Shown: positions 33,421 to 45,208 of the stretch, one piece after another
Numbering within the stretch: position 1 is the stretch's first letter
Layout of the letters: every line of letters begins with the position of its first letter
Origin: Cymodocea nodosa
Lineage: Eukaryota; Streptophyta; Magnoliopsida; Alismatales; Cymodoceaceae
Assembly (NCBI GenBank): GCA_036874045.1
Contig: CM072335.1
Span: 14,404,001-14,468,000 of the forward strand
Length of the DNA stretch: 64,000 nucleotides
Direction of reading: 5' to 3'
The notes under the pieces: generated by a model
What the model saw: the letters and a program-made list of their open reading frames with translations, nothing else
Databases searched by the model: none
What the model was told of the DNA's origin: nothing
Program-made: the position numbers and the translations under genes

Positions 33421-35047
33421 TGTTTAGAATGAAAAAGTGCATATTATTAATGGTTAAATGATGGTTAATTGCATAATATTTAGCTTATTATATAAGAATT
33501 AAGTCATTATGTCATAATTGCACTATTATATGCTTTAATTGAAGAATTTGCTTAATTTAGGGGAATTAATGTTAATTTAGTATATTTATGAACTGTCGTT
33601 AAGTTGCAAGTTGTGAAATTCTCAAGTATCTGAATTTTCTGATATTTCAAATAGTTATGTTTAACATACCAAACATATTTAGACAGTTATGTTTAACAGA
33701 CCGAACATGTATCTGATAGTTATGTTTAAATTGCCGAACAGTTATGTTTTAAGAGAATATTTTATTATTTCCTGAAGTATACGTGTCGAAACCATAATGA
33801 ATGACTTAAGTGAACTTTCGGTGAGTTATCTATAACTATCCAAAATTGCAGCTAGGCATCGGAGAGTTATCCCTGTAACTCTCCGAAATCTCTTTTTATT
33901 TAGAAAGTAGCTGAGGACACGTGTCATATTCTGGGAAAGTGACTTAAGTGGATTTTCGGTGAGTTAGCTATAACTATCCGAAATGCAGTTAAGTATCAGA
34001 TAGTTAGACCTGTAACTCTCCGAAATATTATTTTATGATTAAACTGCTGCTAACACGTGTCGAGATCTGGTAGATTTACTTAAGTTATATATCGGTGAGT
34101 TATTTGTAACTATCTGAAATGCATCTGAGCATCGAATAGTTAAGTTTATAAGTATCTGAAATGCACCTGAGCATTAGATAGTTAAATTTATGCACGTGTT
34201 TTATAGTTAAATCAACGAAGAAAGTCCATTGAGTTATCTGTAACTCCACGGACTATATATTTTCTAATATGCCACTGTAGCGATTGCAGGAACAGACAGT
34301 TGGAAGAGAAAAACCATGTTTGCACGTATCATGTAGGAATTCAATCGTGTAGGGAGAAGAAAACATCGCCGTTGATATGAATGAAGGAAATCCAACCGAC
34401 CATTCAAGAAGAAGTAGTTACTACTAAAGAAATATAAAAGAAAAGAAGAAAAAAAGAAGTGTGTGATCAATGGGCGGATAGTGTGTGTAGAGGAGGATCG
34501 GCAACACAATTCTCTGAAGTACCACACCAACCATCATCATCACCATCACCACACCATAATCACCAACCATTGGAGGTCTGTGAGGATACTTGCCTTATGT
34601 CGGGTCGATTCTAAGCCAAACACAGCGCTTGACAACTATTGTGAGGAGTGATCGCGTCGCGGGAAGGGAAGCCATTTTCACCAAGCGCCGACTCATTTTT
34701 CAGGAGATCGTAAAGCTTTTAGCCTTGTCTTCAGGTTGATGCCTGTATGCTGAAGAGAAGATTAACTTGCAATTCTGGACTCGCGATTCTATAAGGAGAG
34801 GAGATAGAATTGTAAGTGGTTTAATTTTCAATGGTGTAATCACATTGCAAGTAGTGTCGAAAGTATTTACTGTCAAGTGAGATTACTTTACATTTCACCT
34901 TTCGCCCATTTCCATGTTCATATTCTAAATTGTATTAAAGGTTGTTTGTTTACTTCTAAAAGAAAGAATAGGCATAAAGATAAATTAAGTAAAAACAGAA
35001 GTAACAAATCCAATTTTTTCTAGTGTAGTGCTAGGAAAACCCAAATA
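33421..35047 (+). repeat. E2 3' LTR (1627 bp)
   Basis: TGTTTAGAATG to CCCAAATA, followed by the GTAAG duplication. Closely similar to 20669-22878 with mainly C/T and G/A differences, and shorter than it. TATA-like AAATATAAAAG lies near 34430. Confidence 0.92.
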
Positions 35048-36781
35048 GTAAGCACTCCGTTGAGTTACAGTTAACACAACTGACCTAGTTCGTAGAGTTA
35101 TGGTTAACTCAACGAACTGACCTCGTGGACTTAAGTTAACTCCTCGAGCCTACCTTTCTAGTTAAATACTGTTATATATAGAGGAATTCGACCAACCATT
35201 GGGCGGTTCCGTAGAATGTAAATAACATCAATTAAACTCTTTAATGTTAGTTAATATTAAATTTGTCATTAAGCAACACTAACATTCAAATAGTTCAAAT
35301 ATTAACCATTAAACTCTTTAAGTATCTGGAAAGAATCAATTTCGGTAAACAATAAAACTATTTTCTATTTTTTGAATCAAACAAACATAAAACATTCACA
35401 ATACTGACAATGATAGCATTAATCATGTACAAAACAATCAATACAACACTTTAATACTAAATATAAACACAGATAATTTGTTATTTTTGGTATTTTTGTT
35501 TTGATATGTTCCTAAAGATAAACAAAAGATGAAATGTAAAAATCTCTATTAACAATAAAAACTTCCGTCACTACATGCAACACGATTACACCACTAAAAA
35601 CTTAATCACTTATAATCTTACCTCCTCTTCCTATAGAATCGCAAATCAAGAATTGTAAGATGATCTCCTCTTCAGCATACTAGCATCAACCCGAAACCAA
35701 GGCTAGAAGTTTTACGATCTCTTGAGATATGAGTCGGTGCTTGGTGAAAATGGCTTCCCTTCCCGCGATGCGGTCACTCCTCACAATGGTTGTAAGTCAC
35801 CGTGTTTGGCTTGGAATCGACCTGACATCAGGAAAGTATCCTCAAAGACCTCCGATGGTTGGTGATTTTGGTAGTGTTGTGGAGTTTTAGGGAACTTCCA
35901 ACGCTTCCTGTAGTTAGTGCAGTTCTCCACCTTTGCACACACACTTTCTTTGTCTTTCTCCTCTTCTTTTATATTTCTTTTTGTAGTAATCGCTTCTACT
36001 TAATTGATCGGTTGGATTTCCTTCATTCATATCAATGATGGTGATTTCTTCTTCATTCCACAAGTGAATTCCTACGTGATACGTGTAATCATGGTTTTCC
36101 TTTGAATTTTCTATTTCTGCAACTGCTATAGTAGCATATTAGAAAATAAATGGTCTGTGGAGTTATAGATAACTCAACATACTTACTTCATTGATTTAAC
36201 AATAAAACACGTGCAATAAAGAAATAACTAGTTCAAATGTTTCGAATAGTTATAACTATAAATATCCGAAACTTATATGCATTTCAGATAGTTAGCACCT
36301 AACCTTCCGAAAGATAACTTAAGTCAAGTTTCCAGAACACAACACGTGTCCTCAAGTAGTTTTATGATAAAAAGAAATTTTGGATACTTAAAAATCTAAC
36401 TATCTAATGCTCAGATGCATTTCAAATAATTACTAGATAACTTACTGAAAATTCACTTAAGTTATGGTTTCAACACGTGTACTCTAGGAAATAATAAAAT
36501 ATTCTTTAAGCATTTAAAACATAACTGTCTGGTACATGCAATATAACTCTCTGAAATAACAGAAAATTTAGATACTTAGGAATTTAAAAGCCTGCAACTT
36601 ACCAACAGTTTATAAATATACTTAATTAACATTAATTCCCTGAAATTATGTAGATTCTTTCATTAAAGCATATAATAGTGCAATTATAACATAATGGTTT
36701 AATTCTCATATGATAAGCTAAATATTCTACAAATAACTATCATTTAACCCTTAATATTATGCACTTTTTCATTTTAAACAA
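35048..36781 (-). repeat. EM 5' LTR, main part (right of E2)
   Basis: On the minus strand it starts TGTTTAAAATG at 36781. It holds the TATA region (about 35960-35975), CACGTG boxes, and GTTGAGTTA inverted repeats at 35055-35145. Together with 20422-20668 it makes one LTR of about 1.98 kb. E1 resumes at 36782. Confidence 0.87.
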
Positions 36782-36886
36782 TGTATTCTAAAGAAAAAAA
36801 TGAAGAATTAATTCTAACACTTTAGAAAGACCAACTAGTTAGATCTTAGTTTGCTAAGGGACTAGCAAAATTTAAGTATGGGGAAG
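36782..36886 (+). other. E1 3' end of internal region and polypurine tract
   Basis: TGTATTCTAAAGAAAAAAATG and the conserved GACCAACTAGTTAGATCTTAG block end in the tract TTTAAGTATGGGGAAG (36871-36886). E3 has the same sequence at 63189-63297. Confidence 0.8.
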
Positions 36887-38853
36887 TGTTTAGAATGAAA
36901 AAGTGCATAATATTAACGATTAAATGATAGTTAATTGCATAATATTTAGCTTATCATATGAGAATTAAGCCATTATGTTATAATTGCACTATTTTATGCT
37001 TTAATGAAAGAATCTACATAATTTCTGGAAATTAATGTTAATTAAGTATATTTTTGAACTGTTAGTAAGTTGCAGGTTTTTAATTCTTAAGTATTCGAAT
37101 TTTTTGTTATTTTGGAGAGTTACATTTTATGTACCGAACAGTTATGTATTAAATGCTTAAATAATATTTTATTATTTCCTGTAGTAGACGTGTTGTAACC
37201 TTAATGTATGACTTAAGTGAATTTTCAATAAGTTATTTGCTAACTATCCAAAATGTGCCTGAGCATCAGATAGTTAAGTTTGCAAGTATACGAAATATCT
37301 AAACTAGTTAAGTTAGAATTATACACGTGATAAATTTAAATGTTTTATTATGTCACGTGAATTACACATATATAACTCATTAAGTTAGCATAACTATACA
37401 TGTTGAGTTACTTGAATATACACTAAGGTAACGTGTTATGTTAGTAGCTTATAAGTTATTTCTTTATTGCACGTGTTTTATAGTTAAATCAACGAAGTAA
37501 GTCCATTGAGTTAGCTTTAACTCCACGGACCATTTATTTTCTAATATGCCACTGTAGCAGTTGCAAAAATAGGAAATTTGAAGGAAAACCACGATTACAC
37601 GTATCACTCAGGAATTCACTCATGGAAGAAGAAGAAATCACCATCATTGATATGAATGAAGAAAATCCAACCGATTATCTAAGCAAAAGTAGTTACTATT
37701 GAAAGAAATATAAAAAAAGAGGAGAAAGACGAAGAAAAAGTGTGTAGAAGTGGTGAACCGCGCTAACTGTAAGAAGTGTCAAAAGTTCCCTAAAGCTCCA
37801 CACTACCACCAAAATCACCAACCATCGAAGGTCTGTGAAGATACTTTCCTAACGTCGGGTCAATTTCGAGCCAAACATGGTGACTAACAACCACTATGAG
37901 TGATCACGTCGCGGGAAGGGAAGCCATTTTCACCAAGCATTGACTCATATTTCAAGAGATCGTAAAACTTCTAGCCTTGGTTTCGGGTTAATGCTAGTAT
38001 GCTGAAGAGGGGATCATTTTACAATTCTTGATTCGAGATTCTATGGGGAGAGAAGGCAAGATTGTAAGTGATTAAGTTTTTAGTGGTGTAAACGCGAAGC
38101 ATGTAGTGACGAAAGTTTTTATTGTCGATAGAGATTTTTACATTTCACCTTTCGTTCATCTTTAGGAACATATCAAAACAAAAATACCAAAAACAAGTAA
38201 TTATCTATTTTTACATTTAGTATTAAAGTGTTGTATTGTTTGTTTTGTATCGTGATTAATGCTATCATTGTCAGTATTGTGAATGTTTTATGTTTGTTTG
38301 ATTCAAAAAATAGAAAATAGTTTTATTATTTACTGAAATTGATTCGTTCCAGATAATTAAAGATTTTAATGATTACTGTTTTAAATATTTGAATGTTAGT
38401 ATTACTTAATGACAAATCTAATATCAACTAACATTAAAAAGCTTAATTGATGTTATTTACATTTTATGGAACTACCCAATGGTTGGTCGAATTCCCCTAT
38501 GAATTAACTGGAAAGGTAGGCTCGTGGAGTTAACTTAAGTCCATGAGGTTAGTTTGTTGAGTTAACCACAACTCCACGAACTAAGTCCATTGTGTTAATT
38601 GTACTCAACGAAGTGCTTAACTGAACACATATAAACTTCAATATAAAAATCAGAACAATATACAATTCTTACTCAATCTCTGTGAGATCGACTTGTACTT
38701 GCACACAAATACAATATACACTGTGCACTTGCAGTTAAAATACAAATTGGACTTAATATCTAATTTGTATGAAAGGTTGTTTTCTTACTTCTAAAAGTAA
38801 TTATTGATATAAGCATAAAAACAAATCAAATAGAAGTTCACAATCAATAAACA
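36887..38853 (+). repeat. E1 3' LTR
   Basis: TGTTTAGAATG to AATAAACA, then the CCATT duplication at 38854-38858. It pairs with 525-2508. TATA-like AATATAAAAA lies near 37710. Inverted repeats with CGTGGAGTTA / TAACTCCACG lie at 38520-38610. Confidence 0.88.
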
Positions 38854-38858
38854 CCATT

Positions 38859-40053
38859 GGTTCCACAATATTCTCAGAGATATCCTATACAATTGATTTT
38901 GGAATATCTATCAATAGGGATTCTTCTATCTCTGTATCTTCAAAACTTATTCGATCTATCAATTCTTCCAAAATATCTTTGACAATTTCAATTCGGTTTA
39001 TTGGAAAAGGATTTGGATTTATTGTGTGATCAATAGTTATGGGTTGATCAGTCATTGATAAAGTAGTTGTTTGACTAGAAGAAGCTCCTTTTGAACTAAT
39101 TGTTTTCAACCTTCTGATATAAGTTTGAGGAAATCTCTCAAACTTTCTCTTTCTGATCAATGTGGGTTGCTCTTCTTCTTCTTCTTGTTGGTCAACTGGA
39201 CTCTTTAATTTTTCAGTATTTTCCATCTTGAACTACTTCTTTTTCATAGTTTATACTTTATTCCTTCTCTTTTTCTTTTGTCAAACTCAATGGAGGCTAC
39301 CATCTTTACTTCTTGTAAAGATAATTTAGCATCAAACAATAGTTTAACAAATTTGGAAAAAATATGCCTTTCTTCATCAGTCTCAAGAGTGTATTGTATA
39401 ATAACATCTTGTATTACTCTTGAAGCATCCTCACTCTCAATTTGATGCTTTCTCCATTGATCAAATTCAATCAAAGTTTGTTGTTTGGTAGTCTTCCTAT
39501 CTTCCCTAGCTATTAATAACAACTTTAATATTTCCTCATACCTATCTTTATCAAATAAAGAATGAGGAGTGAAGAATGGTGGTGCTTCTTCCCATTCTTC
39601 TTCTTCTTCAGTTACATTTTTCTGCTTTTGCAAAATATTGTATTTTCCATATTTCACATTTCCAAATTTGTAAGACTTTCCAATAGCCTGAACATATATT
39701 TCTCATTGAATCTAGAAAATAGACTTTTTCCTAATGAGGTCATGAGCTACTATGTTGAGAGGTTTTAAAGCCTTTTCTTTCGCTACTTCTGTTTCTATGG
39801 CTTGTTTGACCTTAATAGTAAAATTTTTTGTGGACAAGATGTTTTCCAAGTTACACAACCTAGTTATTTCACAACATTGTATGTGTAACTGCTCTATTTG
39901 TTTTACTAAATCTACAATTTTCATTATTTTCTTATTATGCTAGTAAGTAGCAACTTGGTGAAAAATATCAAAGTCTACCTTATTTTCCCAAATTGACAGT
40001 CTTTGAGCCATTTGCCTTAGCTTTTCTTCTATGATCACTTGTTGTAGTTCCAT
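38859..40053 (-). pseudogene. Old Athila-type ORF1, N-terminal and middle part
   Basis: From ATG at 40053 (M-E-L-Q-Q-V-I-I-E-E-K-L) minus-strand readings give an N-terminal region (V-K-Q-I-E-Q-L, N-I-V-A-H-D-L-I-R-K-K) like the V-A-L-E-L-I-Q region of E2 ORF1. A second charged stretch follows (Y-E-E-I-L-K-L-L-L-I-A-R-E-D) with a C-terminal K-R-K-R-E-G. Then comes an acidic, glutamine-rich stretch with the basic patch R-K-R-K-F-E-R (39226-38885). The order matches ORF1 but the sequence is much more diverged, so this is an older or separate lineage. It continues at 519-1 beyond E1. It has several breaks. Confidence 0.65.
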
Positions 40054-40420
40054 CAGGTTAGAGGTAGAAGATGATGAATAAAATAAGATTTTAGGCTAAC
40101 TATAAACACTTATATATGTAATGTTAATTAGGTAAATGGATTTTAACATTTTTCAATAAGATTACTATAGTTGGTAATCTTAAATCTATAAGTTTACGAA
40201 CCCTTTCGCAAACTTATGCCCATAAGTTTACGAACTAACTTTGTATATTTAGAAATTTTCATTTATAACTTGCACTAATATTTCTTCATAAACTTAATAT
40301 CCTAACTTTACAAGGTTACGTAAACTTACTTTAGTAACATTATGAGGTTCATATACTTAATCACTTAAATTTACGAGGTCTTGTAACCTTAGTTGACTAT
40401 CTTGGTTTTGCAAAAAATAA
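40054..40420 (-). promoter_or_regulatory. Upstream region of the old ORF1
   Basis: On the minus strand a TATA-like TATATATAAGTG lies at about 40109-40120. Upstream of it are inverted repeats of a variant type, TAAGTTTACGAAC / GTAAACTTA (40189-40370). This is the same arrangement as the ORF1 promoters of E1-E3, with a different core. Confidence 0.35.
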
Positions 40421-41339
40421 TCTAGTATGTTCTACCTAGACTTCTAAGTCAAATAATATGTAGGTACTTACTAATTTTCTAAGTTTTTTCCCCTTACACA
40501 TATGCACTAGATTAAAAAGATAGAAAACAAAATTTAAATGCTTCAAATAGAAATACATAATATTGAAATAATGAAAAACTCTATAAAAAATATAACTTGT
40601 TATTTTTGTTTAACATTTCATGTGCTAATTATCTAAATTTCAAATTAAAAAATTCATGAATTTCTTATGCATAACCAAATAATTTCAAACTTCCAATCAC
40701 CCATATAAGTATAAATTATTGTATCTTCATGAAGTACAAGTAGAAATTGATATATGTTAGTGCATCTATTAGTAATAAGTTAATTAGTTTAAACCAATGC
40801 ACCAACAATTTTTTCCAAAGCATATACTAAGTCCTTTATTAACCAAACTATTTATTATATCCTTATATCGAGCTTTCAATTAACAACCCTAGATCAAACA
40901 TGACCTTAGGTTGCTAAATTTTGAGACATCCTTACGTACTTAATTGCTTGAGTATAATAGGCTTGTAGGACTAATTTTCTTTTTCAATAATCACATCATT
41001 TTGACTTTGTTAGAAATTTTCAAAACTTAAAGCATAGATAAAAAAAATGATGTCATTGTTAGATATCAATTCTGAATAATGTAAGACACAAATATTTATA
41101 ACTTGATATGCTGAATTTTAGTTTTTCAATCCTTTAATCAAACATAATCCATCTACCAATCAGATTAGAATTTGAAATATATCTGAACTTAAGTTTCTTT
41201 GCTTAATTAAAATTTTCAACACATTTATTGTTAAAATTTTTTAAATGATACTATATATAATCTTGAAAATAATTAACATAAACAACAATAATAAAATCAT
41301 AAAAATAGTTAAAACATTAAAACACTTAAACTCAGGATG
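40421..41339 (-). other. AT-rich noncoding stretch, partly Athila 3'-spacer-like
   Basis: No gene seen. At 40870-40970 the minus strand resembles the E2 3' spacer at 32750-32870 (CTTAGGTTG, AGCTTTCAAT, AACAACCCTAGATC). It is probably a remnant of another Athila-type element. The rest is unassigned. Confidence 0.35.
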
Positions 41340-41967
41340 CACTAGATAGCATTTTAAATATCTAACAGTTTGCGTACACCTAAGTTTCTTCTAAGATTAG
41401 AAAAAGAATTTTCTTCTAACAGCTTAGTAAATAGGTTAGCTAATTATTCAGTTGTAGGGATAAAATTTTATTTAATCTTACCTTTAAGAACATTATCCCT
41501 TAAGAAATGATGTCTGACTTCAATATATTTTGATCTAGAGTACAATATAGGATTTTTAGAGAGACTTATTGCCAAGGTACTATCACAATGAATTTTTGTT
41601 GGTTCAAAATGTATTCCATAGTCTTTTAAGGTTTGTTTAATTCATAATACCTGAGTACAACATAATGAAACCGCAACATATTCAGCTTTAGTAGTGCATA
41701 GAGCTACATAATTCTATTTCTTGCTAAACCAAGAAACTAAAAAATTTTCTAATAGTTGACATGTCCCACTAATGTTCTTCCTATCTAATTTGCTTATTGC
41801 ATAATCAGTATCACTATATCCTATAAGATCTATAGGACTATTTTTAAAATAAAATAGATCATAGTTAGGAGTACCCTGTAGATATCTAAATATTCACTTA
41901 ACAATGTTTAAATGAGAAATCTTACTTTTCTCTAAATTACCAAGTGTGACAATTCCTTGTCTATATA
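41340..41967 (-). pseudogene. pol: Copia RT C-terminus and RNase H
   Basis: On the minus strand: the R-Q-G-I-V-T-L-G-N and Y-L-Q-G-T-P-N region, then D-A-D-Y-A, D-R-K-N-I-S-G-T-C, L-V-S-W-F-S-K-K, A-E-Y-V-A-V, and further L-S-K-N-P-I-L-Y-S-R-S-K-Y-I-E-V-R-H-H-F-L-R-D. This is the copia RT/RNase H signature, ending L-R-R-N-L-G-V. Broken. Confidence 0.85.
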
Positions 41968-43939
41968 TGTTTAGAATGAAAAAGTGCATAATATTAATGA
42001 TTAAATAATAGTTAATTGCATAATATTTAGCTTATCATATGAAAATTAAGCCATTATGTTATAATTGCATGATTATATGCCTTAATGAAAGAATCTACAT
42101 AATTTCAGGGAATTAGTGTTAATTAAGTATACTTTTTGAACTATCGGTGAGTTATAGGCCTTTTAATTCCTAAGTGTCTGAAATGTCTGTTATTTCAAAG
42201 AGTTACATTTTATGTACTAGATTGTTATGTTTTGAATGCTTAAAAAATACTTTATTATTTCATGAAGGACACATGTCGTGATTTGGAAACTTAACTTAAG
42301 TTATATGTCGTAAGTTAGGTGTTAACTATCTGAAATGCATATAAGCATCGGATACTTATAGTTTGTAACTATTCGAAAAGTCTTTTTATTCGTAAGTTAG
42401 AATTATGAACGTGTGAATTTAAATGTTTTATTATATCACGTGAGCTACACAAGTTTAACTCATTAAGTTAGCATAATTATATGCATTGAGTTACTTGAAT
42501 ATACGCTAAGGTAATGCATTGTGTTAATGTTATAAGTTTATAAGTTATTTCTTTATTTCATGTGATATATTATTATATTAAGTCAAATGAGTTAATAGTT
42601 AAGTCAACAGAGTAAGTTCGTTGAGTTACACTAACTCCACAGACTAGTTATTTTCTAACATGTCATTGTTAGCAGTTGTAGAAATAGGAAATTCAAAGGA
42701 AAACCATGATTGCACATATCACACAGGAATTAAATCATGGAATGAAGAAGAAATCACCATCGTTGATACGAATGAAGGAAATCCAACCGATCATTTATGT
42801 AGAAGCAATTACTACTAAAAGAAATATAAAAGAAGAGGAAAAAAATGAAGAAATAGTGTTTGTGAAGGTGGAGAACCACAATAACTACAGGAACCAACCA
42901 TTAGAGGTCTGTGAGGATACTTTCCAGATGTTAGGTCAATTTCGAGCCAAATACGATGATTGAAAACCACTGTGAGGAATGATCGCATCGCAAGAAGGGA
43001 AGTCATTTTCACCAAGCATTGACTCATATCTCAGGAGTTCGTAAAGCTTCTAGCCTTGGTTTTAGGTTGATGCCAATATACTGAAGAGAAGATCAACTTA
43101 CAAGTCTTGGTTTGTAATTCTATAGGGAGAGGAGGTGTGACTGTAAGTGATTAAGTTTTTAGTAGTGTAATCGTGTCGCATGTAGTGACGGAAGTTCTTA
43201 CTGTCAATAAAGAATTTTTACATTTCACCTTTCGTTCATCTTCAAGAACATATCAAAATAAAAATACCAAAAAACTAATTATCTATGTTTATATTTAGTA
43301 TTTATGTGTTGTATTATTTGTTTTGTATTGTGATTAATGTTATCATTGTTAATATTGTGAATGTTTTGTGTTTATTTGATTCAGAAAATAGAAAATAGTT
43401 TTATTGATTACTGAAATTGATTTGTACAGAATACTAAAAAATCTTAATAGTTACTGTTCAAAATATCTAAATGTTAGTGTTGATTAATGATAAATCTCAG
43501 ATTAACTAACATTAAAAAATTTAATTGATGTTATTTACATTTTGTGGAACTACCCAATGATGGCCAACTTCCTTTGTGAATAGTAAACATTTAATTGGAA
43601 GTTACTAGGTAGGCTTGTAGAGTTAACTTAAGTCCACGAGGATAGTCTGTTGAGTTAGTTGTAACTCCACGAACTAAGTCTATTGTGTTAATTGTAAATC
43701 AACAGAAAACTTAATTGAACACATCTAAAACTCTAGTTATAAAAATCAAAATAGTACATAATTCTTACTCAATCTCTATGGGATTGACCTATACTTGTCA
43801 CAAATACAATAGACATTGTGCACTTGTAGTTAAAATACAAATTGGACTTAATATCTAATTTGTGTGAAAAATTGTTTGTTTGCCCTAAAAGAATTTATTA
43901 ATATATGCATAAAAATAAATTAAACAAGTTTTCTAAATA
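41968..43939 (+). repeat. Family-A LTR inserted in the copia element
   Basis: TGTTTAGAATG at 41968 to TTCTAAATA at about 43939. It has TATA-like AATATAAAAG near 42823, inverted repeats at 43615-43690 and the usual U5 block. Left flank ATATA and right flank GACAA do not match, so I cannot show a clean solo LTR; it may be one end of an element that has lost the rest. Closest in the window to the LTR at 48346-50418. Confidence 0.75.
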
Positions 43940-45208
43940 GACAAGCTCTGATTTAACTTTTCACAACTAATACAACACTCTTGAATATCTTCAAGTAATT
44001 CTCTTCTACCCATCATATGACTTGAGGCTCCACTATCCATGACCCATCTCAACTTTTTCACCTATAAAAAGGATGAAATCACACTTCTTGGTACTTAGAT
44101 TTGTTTAGGTTCAAAAATGTCAAAGGTACAACAAACTATAACAATACTACTACACTTAGGAACCCATTTTTGAACTATTTTAATCTTTTTCTTCCAAATT
44201 AATTTTGGTTTTGGGTTACTAAGACTATTTTTCCTTTTATAATAAACCTTAGAAATTTTATTTGTATTATTAGGGTTATATAACTTTTTCTTATAATTTC
44301 TATAATAACCAGAATAATTAAAACTTTTACTTTCAAACCTACTATAAGAAATAAACTTCCTAAAATTATAAAACTTCTTTTTAGATTTATTATTATTCAT
44401 TCTAGCATTTTCAAATCTAACAAATTTAGTTTTGTGTTTCCAACAATGCTAGCATGAGGATCAAAACCTAAACTAGTTTTATTTTTAACAAGAAATTGGG
44501 TTCTTTCTAATTTATCTAGAGTTGTCTTACCAATTACCTATTTTATCAAATTCTTATTGGCTTCAACTAATTTAGCTTAAAGATTTTTATTTTCTGATTT
44601 CAGATTTGAAATTTCAAGCATGGCTTCCTTATACAATCCAAAAATTAAATCTAATTCAGAAGGATACTTTTGACATCTACAAATAGCTCAATAATAGAAA
44701 TATTCAAATTTTCATTTTCAAAAATTTGTTTCTTGAATTTTAGATTTACCTCATCTAACGATACATTTAATTCATCTAACTTATCATGTAGAGATTTGTT
44801 TAATTCTTCTAACTTAGAAATCTGAGATTTATAAGATTTTTCTTTTAATTTTAACTTCTAAAATTTTGAAGCTAACTTATTATATTCATGAAGAAGTTTA
44901 GTATCTATATTATCATCGAAAATTTCTTCATGGTAAGAAAAGCTTACCTTAAACATGGTTGCCATGAAAACTACATTTGCCAAATTTGCTAACTCTATAT
45001 CTAAGTTTGAGCTTGAGCTTGAGCTAGAGGAATCTGATATCTTCATCATTTGAAGAGCTTTCATCATCAAACATTGCTTATAAAGCCTTTTTCTTAAATC
45101 ATTTCTTTGAAGACTTAAACTAAAACTTGGATTTACTCTTCTTTTCTTTAAATTTTTTATCAAATTTCTTTTCCTCCTTTGGCCTTAAGGGACAATTAAA
45201 TTTGAAGT
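43940..45208 (-). pseudogene. Copia gag C-terminus and protease region
   Basis: On the minus strand C-P-L-R-P-K at 45200 is the end of a zinc knuckle split by the solo LTR. Next come serine-rich and coiled-coil sequence (44870-44640, L-E-E-L-N-K-S-L-H-D-K-L-D-E-L) typical of Sirevirus gag, and a K/N/Y-rich linker (44400-44095). Last is the protease active-site type region W-V-M-D-S-G-A-S-S-H-M near 44040-44000. Broken. Confidence 0.75.

Larger units (their letters stand above)
20669..35047 (+). mobile_element. E2: best-bounded Athila-type element
   Basis: Two family-A LTRs (20669-22878 and 33421-35047) are bounded by the duplication GTAAG, a clear primer site at 22886 and a clear polypurine tract at 33404-33420. 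Internal order: pol, ORF1, short remains of gag and of the F-box gene, 3' spacer. The flanks rejoin to one continuous EM LTR, which proves insertion into EM. The LTRs differ by about 7 percent over the first 200 bases by eye and differ in length (2210 against 1627 bp). The insertion looks a few million years old. It is broken, with about ten breaks. Confidence 0.93.
14241..36781 (-). mobile_element. EM: minus-strand Athila-type element, host of E2
   Basis: Reading the minus strand from 36781: 5' LTR (36781-35048 continuing at 20668-20422), primer site, pol, ORF1 front part, gag end, and F-box front part, reaching 14241. There it meets E1 tail to tail. Its own 3' LTR is not present. E2 interrupts its 5' LTR. 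E1 resumes at 36782, so EM was inserted in E1's 3' spacer. Gene order agrees with E1 and E2. It is broken, with roughly ten or more breaks. Confidence 0.8.
520..38858 (+). mobile_element. E1: Athila-type LTR retrotransposon with F-box gene, host to EM and E2
   Basis: The outer boundaries are an identical 5-bp duplication CCATT at 520-524 and 38854-38858, flanking LTRs at 525-2508 and 36887-38853 that begin TGTTTAGAATG and end AATAAATA or AATAAACA. Between them, in order on the plus strand, lie PBS, pol, ORF1, gag, F-box gene, a 3' spacer, and (at 36782-36886) the polypurine tract. The minus-strand element EM with E2 inside it occupies 14241-36781. The two LTRs differ at roughly 7-8 percent of the first 260 bases by eye count, suggesting an insertion a few million years old. 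It is broken, with well over ten breaks in total. E1 itself landed in an older Athila-type ORF1. Confidence 0.88.

Noticed and set aside
34463-34651. Frame with a run of eight histidines
   Set aside because: Comes from a CATCAC simple repeat in the LTR; not a metal-binding protein.
41968-43939. Clean solo LTR
   Set aside because: The flanks show no matching 5-bp duplication and the copia parts on either side are not contiguous, so I list it only as an LTR.
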